This document shows positions 27,679-36,549 of a stretch of 64,000 nucleotides of DNA, one piece after another; positions within the stretch are counted from its first letter, which is position 1, and each line of letters opens with the position of its first letter. Source of the stretch: Akkermansia muciniphila (GTDB taxonomy: Bacteria; Pseudomonadota; Gammaproteobacteria; Burkholderiales; Burkholderiaceae_C); NCBI GenBank assembly GCA_943331105.2, contig CALQKH020000012.1, positions 62,001 to 126,000 on the forward strand, written 5' to 3'. Both the position numbers and the translations under genes were made by a program. The notes under the pieces are model-generated. The model saw nothing but the letters and a program-made list of their open reading frames with translations. It had not been told where the DNA came from and did not search any database.

Positions 27679-28383
27679 TCAATAGCCCAAATAGGCTTTA
27701 CTCACTTGCGGGTCATTTTTTAATTCTTGCCCTGTCCCATGAAGCACCACTTCGCCCGCTTCCAAAACATACGCACGATCAGCCAAGCGCAATGCCATGG
27801 CTGCATTTTGTTCAACAAGTACGATGGTTGTTCCCATGGCCTTGATGCGCACCAAAATCTGCTCAACTTCTTCAACAATTTTTGGTGCCAAACCTAAGGA
27901 AGGTTCATCAAAAAGACAAAGTTTGGGTCTCGCCATCAGCGCCCGAGCTATGGCAAGCATCTCTTGTTCACCACCTGAAAGTGTGCCGGCCCTCTGCTTG
28001 GCGCGCTGACGCAATACGGGGAAGAGATCCAGCATTTTTTCGATATCACTTTTCTGTTCGTTGTCTTTGCGCGTGTGTGCACCCATTTCCAAATTTTCGA
28101 CAACCGACATTTCTGCAAATACTTGTCTGCCTTCTGGGCACATGGTGATTCCCTTGCGGACAATGGCATGCCCACTCAAACCATCCAATCGTTCACCAAT
28201 AAATTCAATGCTGCCAGAGCGCACTTCGTTAAGCCCACAGATGCAGCGCAAGGTGGTGCTCTTACCCGCTCCATTTGCTCCAATAAGGGCTACACATTCA
28301 CGCTCATAAACATCAAGACTGATCCCATGCAAAACATTTACTTTTCCATAACCTGCTGTTAGGTTCTTAATATGTAGCATCAA
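27679..28383 (-). CDS. livF: Branched-chain-type ABC transporter ATP-binding protein (LivF family)
   Basis: A 234-residue ATPase with Walker A GANGAGKSTT, signature LSGGEQEMLAIARAL, Walker B CLFDEPSLGLAP and VEQNAAMA switch. The ATG at 28383 overlaps the stop of livG by 4 nt. Confidence 0.92.
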   Translation of the reverse strand: MMLHIKNLTAGYGKVNVLHGISLDVYERECVALIGANGAGKSTTLRCICGLNEVRSGSIEFIGERLDGLSGHAIVRKGITMCPEGRQVFAEMSVVENLEMGAHTRKDNEQKSDIEKMLDLFPVLRQRAKQRAGTLSGGEQEMLAIARALMARPKLCLFDEPSLGLAPKIVEEVEQILVRIKAMGTTIVLVEQNAAMALRLADRAYVLEAGEVVLHGTGQELKNDPQVSKAYLGY

Positions 28384-29153
28384 TGCACCCCGCCAAGATA
28401 CGCTTCAATGACCGCTGAGTCGCGCTGGATTTCCTCAGGCCTACCTTCAGCGATCTTTTCACCAAAATTCAGAACCACAATGCGATCGCACACTTCCATG
28501 ATCAGACCCATGTGATGCTCGATAACCAATACAGCCAATCCCCTTTTTCGAATCCGCAATATGACTTCGGCCAATTCTTTCCGCTCCTGTGCAACCATTC
28601 CAGCCGCCGGTTCATCGAGCAAGATCAATTTTGGATCTGCAGCCATCGCTGTAGCGATCATGAGAAGTCTCTGATGCGCCGACGAGATGGTCGAAGTTGG
28701 ATGGCCCATTACTTCGCCCAGTCCAACAAATTCAACCAACTCTTGAGCTTTGGAGCGTTGTTCAACGTCTTGAACTCTGGCGTTTTTCGTTCGGAGCACT
28801 GATCGCCACGGCGATACGCTATAGCTGGTGTGACATGCCGTCAAAACTTGGTCGAGCACACTGACCTCTGCAAGCAAACTCGTGGTTTGAAATGTTCGCG
28901 CCAGACCCAAGGGTACTCGTCGACTAATTGGAAGTTTGTTAACAGTTTGTCCACGCCACACAATGTCGCCAGAGCTGGGTGGTACTGAACCAGATATCAA
29001 ATTCACCGTCGTTGATTTACCGGACCCATTCGGGCCAATCAAACCTACGATCTCGTCCGATTTCACATCAAAGCTCAAATTCTTAACGGCTTGTACGCCG
29101 CCAAAATTTTTACAGACTTGATTCAAAGTTAGCAGTCGCTCTTGCTCAGGCAT
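28380..29153 (-). CDS. livG: Branched-chain-type ABC transporter ATP-binding protein (LivG family)
   Basis: A 257-residue ATPase with Walker A GPNGSGKST, Q-loop LARTFQTT and Walker B LILLDEPAAGM. The signature loop reads ISSAHQRLLMIATAM instead of LSGGQ, an uncommon variant. The start at 29153 gives the usual family N-terminus (LLTLNQVCKNFGGVQAV); an ATG at 29225 would add 24 residues of charged sequence and cannot be excluded. It is the first gene of the nine-gene minus-strand unit. Confidence 0.85.
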   Translation of the reverse strand: MPEQERLLTLNQVCKNFGGVQAVKNLSFDVKSDEIVGLIGPNGSGKSTTVNLISGSVPPSSGDIVWRGQTVNKLPISRRVPLGLARTFQTTSLLAEVSVLDQVLTACHTSYSVSPWRSVLRTKNARVQDVEQRSKAQELVEFVGLGEVMGHPTSTISSAHQRLLMIATAMAADPKLILLDEPAAGMVAQERKELAEVILRIRKRGLAVLVIEHHMGLIMEVCDRIVVLNFGEKIAEGRPEEIQRDSAVIEAYLGGVH

Positions 29154-29253
29154 TTGAACGGTGTCTTTCCTGGTTGCAGTTGAGGTGTCTCTGTGATTTT
29201 TTTGTGCAAATGGGCTAAGCCTCATTTCACACTCGTGAAAGTCAGTTTATTAT

Positions 29254-29268
29254 TAGACCGGTCGTCTA
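29254..29268 (-). promoter_or_regulatory. Probable TetR-family operator upstream of livG
   Basis: TAGAC-N5-GTCTA is an inverted repeat with a central GACCGGTC palindrome, similar in form to NemR/AcuR-type operators. A second inverted repeat TTTCAC-N4-GTGAAA lies at 29225-29240. Both are placed between the presumed promoter and the first gene of the operon that ends with a TetR gene. Confidence 0.5.
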
Positions 29269-29428
29269 CAATTGGGGTATTCCCTGTCAGTCCTACAACT
29301 GCCAAAAGTTGGGCTTGATCATGCCGGTCGACCGCTATGGGTCGGCTGCTGCCGATCAATGAACCAATACGGTAGTCCGCTCCCAGCCTTTCGCAGACAC
29401 TCATCCCTCACAAACCTGCTGCATCAAC

Positions 29429-30655
29429 TCAGGTAAACCACATCACGCCCACCGCGCCACCCGCCACCATGGCCACCAATCCCAGTCCGACTGCCAGACC
29501 ATAGCGAATCCCGCCGCTGGCTATCGCCAAGGCGGTTTTTGCCACAGCGCTGGAGGCCAGCACGGCCACCAGTGACCATTGCGCAAACTTAGGCGTCATG
29601 CCGCCTGTCTGTATCAGTTGCGCAATGCTGGCTGCGGCGGCATGCACTTCCACCCAGGCCACACACAGCGCAGCCACCAGCACACCCACATCGCCAAAAA
29701 CGTTTTGCAGCCAGGCGGCGAGCAAGGACATCAAGGCAATGATGCTGGCCATGCCCAAGGCATGGGTCAGTTTGAAAGCGTGTCCTGTTGGGGTCTCGGC
29801 ACCATCGCCTTCGATGCGACGCAATGCGAGCAACGCCACCAGCATCAAGCCCAGGCCCGCCAAGACCAGTGGCCAGCGCATGGCCACCAGCAGGGGCGGT
29901 GAGGCAGCCCCCAGCACTCCGGCAAACAGCGTCAACGACGCCAGATTGGCCAGCAGGGCACAAGCCGCTGCGGGCAGTGCATCACTGTGTCCTGCCCGCA
30001 CGCGCTGACCCGTGCTGACGACCACAGCAGTGGAAGACACAAAACCCGAAAAGAAGGCCGCCAGTGGCATGCCCCAACGACCCCCCAGCGCCCGCTGCGC
30101 GACATGGCCCAGCATGCCGACCGCCATGACCAACACCACGATGCGCCACAGCGTGGTGGCTTGCAACACGCCCCAAGGGTCCATTGCTTGGTCTGACAGC
30201 AGCGGCATCACCACCAGTGCTGCGGCAGCCAAGATCAGGGCGTCCTGCAATTCTTGATCGGTGATCAGAACACGGCTGATGCGCTGCGAAGCTTGCTTGG
30301 CATGCAGCAGCGCCGCAGCCAGAACGCCCAGAGCGGCAGACAAGCCCGGGTTTTGTTGCGCCAGCGCCGACAGCATCAGGGTCACCAGCAATGCCACCTC
30401 ACCCGTCTGGCCAGGATCGCTTCGGGCGGTGGCCTGATAACCCCCGATCACCAGTGCACCGATCACCAAGACCGTGGCCACAAATGGCCCAGTGCCCAAA
30501 CTCCAACTCACATAGCCGAGCATCGCCACCAGCGCGTGCGTCCGCGTGCCCGCCTTGGTCCTGGTGGGCTCGTGCCGGCGCTCACGCACCACACCGATCA
30601 GCAAGCCTACCCCCAAGGCGGTGAGCAAACCGATCCAATGCGCAGAGGTGTTCAT
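29429..30655 (-). CDS. MgtC/SapB N-terminal and DUF4010 membrane protein
   Basis: A 408-residue integral membrane protein with about twelve helices. The MgtC-like N-terminus (LLTALGVGLLIGVVRERR, TRTHALVAMLGYVS) is followed by the DUF4010 part (ALILAAAALVVMPLL, FFSGFVSSTAVV). The function of the family is not known; a role in ion homeostasis is often supposed. The ATG at 30655 gives the family N-terminus; the open frame continues far upstream by chance. It is divergent from the PepSY gene. Confidence 0.8.
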   Translation of the reverse strand: MNTSAHWIGLLTALGVGLLIGVVRERRHEPTRTKAGTRTHALVAMLGYVSWSLGTGPFVATVLVIGALVIGGYQATARSDPGQTGEVALLVTLMLSALAQQNPGLSAALGVLAAALLHAKQASQRISRVLITDQELQDALILAAAALVVMPLLSDQAMDPWGVLQATTLWRIVVLVMAVGMLGHVAQRALGGRWGMPLAAFFSGFVSSTAVVVSTGQRVRAGHSDALPAAACALLANLASLTLFAGVLGAASPPLLVAMRWPLVLAGLGLMLVALLALRRIEGDGAETPTGHAFKLTHALGMASIIALMSLLAAWLQNVFGDVGVLVAALCVAWVEVHAAAASIAQLIQTGGMTPKFAQWSLVAVLASSAVAKTALAIASGGIRYGLAVGLGLVAMVAGGAVGVMWFT

Positions 30656-30862
30656 GACAAAACAAACATCATCCGCATCTGAGCATGAGGGGTGGCGACA
30701 AGCATTGACTTTGATCAACTTGGATTCGAACAAGAACCTTGATGATTGAGTTTTTGCGGCGCCTCGACTGTGAGCGCGCCAACAGGGCTGAATACATATG
30801 GCTTTTTCGCCATGCCCTCCATCCAAAGCCTGATGCTCAAACTGGCTTGACAGGAGCCCTTC

Positions 30863-31180
30863 ATGAAATGCAATCACGCTTGGAGCCAGGGGCTGCTGGT
30901 GTTGTCGCTCGGCCTTGCAGCCTTGCCCGCCTTGGCCGAGGACGATTGCAATGCCCCCCTCAACCGCTGGCAATCGCGCGATGCCGTGCGGCAGATGGCC
31001 GCAGCCCAGGGCTGGCAGATCGAGCGGCTGAAGATCGACGACGGCTGTTATGAAATTCGGTTCACCGATGCCCAGGGCCGCAGATTCAAAGCCAAGATCG
31101 ACCCAGAAACGCTCAAGGTCTTGAAGCTCAAGCAGGACGAGCACCATCGCGAGCGAAAAAGCGAACGCGAAGCGTCATGA
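30863..31180 (+). CDS. Secreted PepSY-domain protein
   Basis: A 105-residue protein with a signal peptide (cleavage near ALA-EDD at about residue 25) and one PepSY domain (RDAVRQMAAAQGWQIERLKI, GCYEIRFTDAQGRRFKAKID). A single Cys pair (DDCN and DGCY) could form a disulfide. It starts a plus-strand operon of redox proteins; its stop overlaps the beginning of the next open frame. Confidence 0.8.
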   Translation: MKCNHAWSQGLLVLSLGLAALPALAEDDCNAPLNRWQSRDAVRQMAAAQGWQIERLKIDDGCYEIRFTDAQGRRFKAKIDPETLKVLKLKQDEHHRERKSEREAS

Positions 31181-31215
31181 GTTTTTCATTCAACAGGCTT
31201 CACGGAAATACCACC

Positions 31216-31692
31216 ATGTCCAAACCTCTTTTATCCCTTGTGGCCACGGCCTGCGCGCTGACCTTTCCCGCCTTGGCACACAGCCGCCCCGTGACGCTGA
31301 CCGCGCAGCTCAAAAATTACGGCGGTGACGGTGCCTACTTGGCGGCCTACCTCACCGATGCCAAGGGTGCCTATGTGCGCACCCTCTGGGTGGCCGGTGG
31401 CAAGGCCAAGTACCACAAGCATTTGTCGGATTGGTACCGACTTTCGGCCGGTGATGCTCAGCGTTTGAATGGCGTCACCGGTGCCAGCGTCGGCGCAGGC
31501 CGCACCCTCAAGGTCACGGCCGATCTGGCGGATGCATTGATCGACGCAGGCTATGAAATCCGCATCGATGCCGCCGCCGAAGACATGCGCGACAGCCCGT
31601 CAGAGGTCCGCATACCGCTGACCCAAGCGAATGCGGGCAAGCCGCAGACCGGCAAGCCCTACATCCAGTCGGCGAGCTTCCAACTTCAATGA
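31216..31692 (+). CDS. DUF2271 periplasmic protein with a possible flavinylation motif
   Basis: A 158-residue protein with signal peptide (MSKPLLSLVATACALTFPAL, cleavage at AHS). DUF2271 features include AAYLTDAKGAYVRTLWVAGG and YHKHLSDWYR. Residues 85-91 read N-G-V-T-G-A-S, close to the D-G-x-[T/S]-G-A-[T/S] sequence to which ApbE attaches FMN; here Asp is replaced by Asn and the acceptor would be S91. It lies between a PepSY protein and a PepSY/flavodoxin/FNR reductase, with apbE two genes downstream, so a flavin electron carrier role is plausible. The start at 31216 puts the signal peptide at the N-terminus. Confidence 0.75.
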   Translation: MSKPLLSLVATACALTFPALAHSRPVTLTAQLKNYGGDGAYLAAYLTDAKGAYVRTLWVAGGKAKYHKHLSDWYRLSAGDAQRLNGVTGASVGAGRTLKVTADLADALIDAGYEIRIDAAAEDMRDSPSEVRIPLTQANAGKPQTGKPYIQSASFQLQ

Positions 31693-31702
31693 AGCGCCGC
31701 GC

Positions 31703-33922
31703 ATGAGCTGGAAAGCGATTCATCGCTGGCTGGGCTTGACCGTGGGCACGCTGGCTGTGGTGCTGGGCATCAGCGGTGCCATTTTGGCGATCGACCCGGT
31801 GCAGCAGGCTTGGCAGGCCCGCGCAGCGCCTGGCGACTTGACTGTGGCCACCTTGGTCGAGCGCGTGACACGCACGGTGCCGGACGCCGAAGAAATCCGG
31901 CATCTGCCTTCGGGTGCCATCGTGGTGTTCAGCTTTGCTGGCGAGCAGCCGCAGGCGTCTTATATCGACCCAACCGATGGCCGGGTGCTGGGCCCTTGGC
32001 AAGCCTCGGTGCTGCCGCGCTGGGTGAAGAACCTGCACCGCTCTTGGCTGCTGGGTGATGCCGGGCGCTGGCTGGCAGCGGGCGTTGCGCTGGCCATGAC
32101 GGTGCTGTGTGCATCGGCGCTGGTGCTGTTGCTGCGGCGCATGGGCGGCTGGCAGCGACTGACCAAGAAAGTGCGCGGCACGCTGGCGCAACGCACCCAT
32201 GTGGTCACGGGTCGAGTGGTGCTGCTGGTCCTGTTGCTCACTTCGGTCACCTCGCTGACCATGAGCGCATCGACCTTGGGGCTGGTGGTGCTGGATGTGG
32301 GGACTGAGCCGGAGGTCCTCTCGGTGGTGTCCGGCCAGCCTGCCTTGCCCGGTGCGCAGTTGGCCCCGCTGCAAAGCCTGCTGGTCAAAGATTTGCGCAA
32401 GTTGAATGTGCCGGGTGCCACCGACCCCGAAGACACCTGGAAGCTCACCACCGCCCAGGGGCAAGGCTGGATTGACCGCTACTCGGGCCAGATGCTGGCT
32501 TGGCAGGACGCCAGCTTGGCGCAGCGCGTGGTCGACCTGGCCGTGGTGCTGCACACGGGTGAATCGGCTTGGCTGTGGGCTGTGGTGCTCGGTCTTGTTG
32601 GTGCCAGCGTGCTGTTGTTTTGGTTGTCGGGTTTTTTCATTTGGAGGCAAGCGCGCAACCAGACCCCCAAGATCACCGGCAACGTCCCCATGGCGCAGGC
32701 CGATGTGCTCATCTTCGTGGCCAGCGAGGGGGGTAGCACCTGGGGTTTTGCCCAAACACTGCAAGACGCACTGAGCCTGTGCGGCCACCGCGTGCACACC
32801 AGCGCTTTGGAAAATTTTCAAACCACCGCCGCCACAGGGCAGGTGTTGGTGCTGGCGGCCACCTATGGTGAAGGCCAGGCCCCGGCCCATGCCAGTGGTG
32901 CGCTTGCGCTGATTTCCAAACTCAAGGCCACCAATGTCCCGGTGTCGGTTCCGATCACGGTGTTGGGCTTTGGCGATCGGCAGTATCCGGCGTTTTGCGC
33001 CTTTTCCGAGGCTCTGGAGCGGCAGCTGCGTTCGCAAGGCTGGCCCGCGCTGCTGCCGCTCGAGTGCATCCACCAACAATCTGCGCAGCAGTTCGCACGC
33101 TGGGGCATCGCCTTGGCGCAGGCGCTGAACGAACCGCTGGTGTTGGCGCATGTGCCGCGAGTGCCACCGACCACGGTGCTGACCTTGATCGGGCGTCAAA
33201 ACTTTGCCGTAGCAGGCGGTCAGCCGACTGCGATCTTGCGATTTGCATGGCCTGCTCGGGGTTTGCGCACTTGTCTGGGCACGCATGGTTTGGTGCGGTT
33301 TTCGGCGGGTGATCTGGTGGGCATCGTGCCACCCGGCTCCAGCGTGCCGCGTTTTTACTCGCTGGCTTCGGGCTGGCAGGACGGCTTTCTGGAAATTTGT
33401 GTGCGCCAGATGCCGGGTGGCCAGTGTTCCAAGCACCTGCTGGCCCTGAAGGCAGGGGACAACATCCACGCCTTCATCCGTCTCAACCCGGGGTTTGCGC
33501 TGCCCCAGACGCGCAAGCCGGTGTTGCTGATCGGCGCGGGCACAGGGGTGGCACCGCTGGCGGGCTTTATCCGCCGAAATGACCGCATGCGGCCCATGCA
33601 CCTGTACTTTGGTGGGCGCGATCCGGCACAAGATTTTTACTTCGGCCCCGAGATCGAGCGCTGGTTGGGTGAAGGCCGCTTGACCAGCTTGCAGACAGTG
33701 TTCTCGCGCGTGCCCCAAGGGGGCGGATACGTGCAAGACGCCCTGCGCCGCGATGCCGAGCGCGTGCGCCACTGGGTCAGCCAAGGCGCCATCGTGCGGG
33801 TCTGCGGCAGCCGCGCCATGGCGCAGGGCGTGGCCGATGCGCTCGACACGGTGTTGGCACCCTTGCAGCTGAGCGTCGCCAAGTTGAAGTCCAAAGAACG
33901 TTATGCCGAAGATGTTTTCTGA
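31703..33922 (+). CDS. PepSY-membrane / flavodoxin / ferredoxin-NADP reductase fusion
   Basis: A 739-residue fusion. Residues 1 to about 320 are a PepSY-associated membrane module with four helices (WLGLTVGTLAVVLGISGAIL at the start). Residues about 330-480 are flavodoxin-like (FMN loops ASEGGSTWGFAQ and ATYGEGQAP). The rest is an FAD/NADPH reductase with RFYSLAS, GAGTGVAPLAGF and the YFGGRDP segment. It should move electrons from cytoplasmic NADPH across the membrane to a periplasmic acceptor, for example the DUF2271 protein or ferric iron. Its 3' end overlaps apbE by 20 nt. Confidence 0.85.
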   Translation: MSWKAIHRWLGLTVGTLAVVLGISGAILAIDPVQQAWQARAAPGDLTVATLVERVTRTVPDAEEIRHLPSGAIVVFSFAGEQPQASYIDPTDGRVLGPWQASVLPRWVKNLHRSWLLGDAGRWLAAGVALAMTVLCASALVLLLRRMGGWQRLTKKVRGTLAQRTHVVTGRVVLLVLLLTSVTSLTMSASTLGLVVLDVGTEPEVLSVVSGQPALPGAQLAPLQSLLVKDLRKLNVPGATDPEDTWKLTTAQGQGWIDRYSGQMLAWQDASLAQRVVDLAVVLHTGESAWLWAVVLGLVGASVLLFWLSGFFIWRQARNQTPKITGNVPMAQADVLIFVASEGGSTWGFAQTLQDALSLCGHRVHTSALENFQTTAATGQVLVLAATYGEGQAPAHASGALALISKLKATNVPVSVPITVLGFGDRQYPAFCAFSEALERQLRSQGWPALLPLECIHQQSAQQFARWGIALAQALNEPLVLAHVPRVPPTTVLTLIGRQNFAVAGGQPTAILRFAWPARGLRTCLGTHGLVRFSAGDLVGIVPPGSSVPRFYSLASGWQDGFLEICVRQMPGGQCSKHLLALKAGDNIHAFIRLNPGFALPQTRKPVLLIGAGTGVAPLAGFIRRNDRMRPMHLYFGGRDPAQDFYFGPEIERWLGEGRLTSLQTVFSRVPQGGGYVQDALRRDAERVRHWVSQGAIVRVCGSRAMAQGVADALDTVLAPLQLSVAKLKSKERYAEDVF

Positions 33923-34886
33923 ATCTGCTGCCAAGTGCCAACGCATCACCTTGCATGGTCCGACCATGGGCACGCGCTGGTCGGCCACCTTGGATGCCGA
34001 CGACAGTCTCGACATGAATGCCTTGCAGCAAGACCTGGCCACTGCGGTCGATCAGGTGGACCAGCAGATGTCGCCCTGGAAACCGGACAGTGAGCTCATG
34101 CGTGTGAACCGTGCGCCGGTGGACATTTGGGTGGCGTTGCCCGCAGAGATGCTGGAGGTCTTGGGCTGTGCCTTGGATGTGCAGCGGCTGAGCACAGGGG
34201 CCTTTGACCCCTGCGTAGGTGGGCTGGTCAATGCCTGGGGTTTTGGTGCGGTGTGCGATGCGCCCGACGCACACGCCATTCGCATGGCTCGCCAATCCCA
34301 ACCGCTTGCTGCGCACGCTTGTTTGGAGCTGGACAAAGTAGAAGGCCAAGTTCGAAAACGTGTGCCCTTGCAACTCGACCTGTGTGGCATTGCCAAGGGC
34401 TACGCGGTGGACCGCATGGCCCAAGTGTTGCAAAAACATGGCGTTCGGCATGCACTGGCAGCGCTGGATGGCGAGTTGCGAGCCGTGGGGGGGCAGTCCG
34501 GCGGTCTGCCTTGGTCCGTGGCCCTTGAAAGCCCCGAGTTTGAACGCCGAGCAGTGCGCGGCGTGATCGAACTGGAGGATCTGGCGGTGGCCACGTCTGG
34601 CGACTACCGACGCTGTCTGGAAGTTGGCGGCGCGCGCCTTGCGCACACCATGGACCCGCGTCGCTGGGCGCCGGTGAACAACGGTGTGGCATCGGTCACT
34701 GTGCTGGCTTCAAGCTGCATGCAAGCAGATGCTTGGGCCACGGCCTTGTTGGTGGCAGGCCCCGATGAAGGCTTGGCTATGGCACAGCGCATGGGGGTGG
34801 AGGTGCTGTACTTGTTGCGCCGTGGTGAACGCCTGATCGAGCTGGGCTTAGGACGGTTTGGCCGAGCCGCAGATCTCAGGACTTAG
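33903..34886 (+). CDS. apbE: FAD:protein FMN transferase (ApbE family)
   Basis: A 327-residue ApbE with HGPTMGTRWSA, DLCGIAKGYAVDRM and the metal site SCMQADAWATALLV. The family attaches FMN to Ser/Thr of exported redox proteins. No signal peptide or lipobox is visible at the N-terminus, unlike most ApbE, so it may act in the cytoplasm or the N-terminus may be assigned too short. It ends 4 nt inside ureD of the opposite strand (convergent overlap). Confidence 0.9.
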   Translation: MPKMFSESAAKCQRITLHGPTMGTRWSATLDADDSLDMNALQQDLATAVDQVDQQMSPWKPDSELMRVNRAPVDIWVALPAEMLEVLGCALDVQRLSTGAFDPCVGGLVNAWGFGAVCDAPDAHAIRMARQSQPLAAHACLELDKVEGQVRKRVPLQLDLCGIAKGYAVDRMAQVLQKHGVRHALAALDGELRAVGGQSGGLPWSVALESPEFERRAVRGVIELEDLAVATSGDYRRCLEVGGARLAHTMDPRRWAPVNNGVASVTVLASSCMQADAWATALLVAGPDEGLAMAQRMGVEVLYLLRRGERLIELGLGRFGRAADLRT

Positions 34887-35767
34887 ACATGCCAAAGTCG
34901 AGGGTATGTGCCCTGCATTGCCCACATCTCTTGCCGCCAAGCCGCCCACACCTGCCGCAGCAGCAGCATCGCAGGCTCGGTCACCGGTGCCAGCACCCGC
35001 AGCACGATGACTTGTTTGTGCGGTGAGGTGGCCCCGGCTGTCAGGCGCAGTTCAGAAGCTTCCATCAAATCACGGGCGCAGGCCAAAGCCCTTTCGATGC
35101 GCTCATCGGCCATGGCGCAGCCCGATGCGAACACCAACGTGGCCATGCAGCGCTGGCCTGCCAGTCCCAGCGGGCTGTCCATCAGGCGGGTGTCCTCAGC
35201 GTTCAGGGTGCCGCGTTCCAGCCACACGCCAGGGATTTCCAAGTGTTGGCGAAATGTGCCTTGCACATAGGGCATGTCGGCCGCAGGCAGCCCGAACGCA
35301 GTGAGGTCCCAGGCCATCATTTCTGCGCCGGGGGCCAGGTCAAACACGGCGCGGTTCAGGCCATCACAGCCGTTGTAGGCTATGGCTTCCAAAGGCAGCC
35401 ATTCCAGGCGGGCACCAGATTCAACCCGCGCGTGCACCTGTTGTGTGGCGAGGCCTGCTTCAGACCGGTAAAAGCGCGTGGCCCCGGGCGTGGTCACCAA
35501 GCCATGCGCCCCTGATGCGACTGTGACTTGCATGTCGAGGGTGTCGCCACCCACCAAGCCGCTGGGCGGGTGCACCAGCACGTTGTGGCAGACCGCATCG
35601 CCTTCGGGGTAGAGGCTTTGCAAAATGCGCAGCGGTCCTTGGTGCAGGTAGCGGGCGACGCTGCGCTCGGACTCCAGCGTGTAGTCGAGCTGCAGGCTGG
35701 CGTGCCAAGTCGAGTGTCCGGACACGTCTGCTGCACGCACCGCACTGACCTGGCTCACCTCATGCAC
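34883..35767 (-). CDS. ureD: Urease accessory protein UreD
   Basis: About 294 residues of a UreD/UreH protein: WHASLQLDYTLESERSVARY, LQSLYPEGDAVCHNVLVHPP, SGLVGGDTLDMQ and GVWLERG are family segments. UreD binds apo-urease and, with UreF and UreG, loads nickel. It is absent from the ureABCEFG cluster about 21 kb away and instead is the last gene of an ABC transporter operon. The start is uncertain: the only upstream ATG (35857) lies 89 nt inside the permease gene, so the GTG at 35767, adjacent to the permease stop, was chosen. Confidence 0.85.
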   Translation of the reverse strand: MHEVSQVSAVRAADVSGHSTWHASLQLDYTLESERSVARYLHQGPLRILQSLYPEGDAVCHNVLVHPPSGLVGGDTLDMQVTVASGAHGLVTTPGATRFYRSEAGLATQQVHARVESGARLEWLPLEAIAYNGCDGLNRAVFDLAPGAEMMAWDLTAFGLPAADMPYVQGTFRQHLEIPGVWLERGTLNAEDTRLMDSPLGLAGQRCMATLVFASGCAMADERIERALACARDLMEASELRLTAGATSPHKQVIVLRVLAPVTEPAMLLLRQVWAAWRQEMWAMQGTYPRLWHV

Positions 35768-35768
35768 C

Positions 35769-36536
35769 TCACTCGCCTTGCGAGCCGCGGTGTGCCCAGC
35801 CGGTGGTGCGCTTTTCGATGGCGCTGAACAGTTCGTACATGGCCATGGCCATGGCACCCACGACCACCAAGCCAGAAAACGCCAAGCCCATTTGCATGGC
35901 CGAGCCGGCGGAGATCAGCAGGTAGCCAATGCCTTCGTTCGACGCCGTCATCTCGGACACCGTGGTGCCTACAAAGGCCAAGGTGATGGCGACTTTGAGC
36001 GAGCCATAAAAGTAAGGCATGGAGCGGGGCAGGCCGACTTTGACCAGCACGTCCCAGCGCTTGGCGCCCAGCACCCGCAGCACGTCTTCCAGCTCAGGTT
36101 CCAACGTGGCCAAGCCGGTGGCGATGTTCACCATGATGGGGAAGAAACTGATGAGGAAAGCTGTGAGGATGGCGGGGCCGATGCCGATGCCAAACCAGAC
36201 CACCAAGATGGGCACAAAGGCCGCTTTGGGCAGCGCGTTGAAGGCCGTCATGAGCGGGTACACGGCGGCATAGGCCAGGCGTGAGCTGCCGATGATGAAG
36301 CCCAGCAACACACCCACCACGATGGCGATGCCAAAGCCGACCATGGTCACCCAAAAGGTGCGCCAAGCGTGGCCCGCGATCACGTCGCGGTATTCGATGG
36401 TTTGCTGTGCGATGCGCGAGGGGCTGGGGAACACGAATTCCGACACGTTGAAGGCGCGGCACAGGCCTTCCCAAATCAGGATGCTCAGCACCAGCAAGAT
36501 CCAGGGTGACCAGCTTTCGAGGGATTTTTTATTCAT
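35769..36536 (-). CDS. ABC transporter permease (nitrate/sulfonate/taurine type)
   Basis: A 255-residue BPD-type permease with six helices. The loop EDVLRVLGAKRWDVLVKVGLP is the EAA motif that contacts the ATPase. It is a member of the SsuC/TauC/NrtB group. The ATG at 36536 has an SD-like GGGA upstream. It sits between the ATPase gene (13 nt) and ureD. Confidence 0.9.
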   Translation of the reverse strand: MNKKSLESWSPWILLVLSILIWEGLCRAFNVSEFVFPSPSRIAQQTIEYRDVIAGHAWRTFWVTMVGFGIAIVVGVLLGFIIGSSRLAYAAVYPLMTAFNALPKAAFVPILVVWFGIGIGPAILTAFLISFFPIMVNIATGLATLEPELEDVLRVLGAKRWDVLVKVGLPRSMPYFYGSLKVAITLAFVGTTVSEMTASNEGIGYLLISAGSAMQMGLAFSGLVVVGAMAMAMYELFSAIEKRTTGWAHRGSQGE

Positions 36537-36549
36537 GAGGGACTCCCGA

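Noticed and set aside
29222..29404. 60-codon open frame on the minus strand before livG.
   Set aside because: It runs through the presumed operator and promoter of the liv unit and matches no family. The sequence at 29280-29400 looks like decayed intergenic repeat DNA; no function can be assigned.
31514..34042. 842-codon open frame on the minus strand, antisense to the PepSY reductase.
   Set aside because: The plus-strand product has intact flavodoxin and FNR motifs; the antisense product is His/Gln/Arg-rich without any domain.
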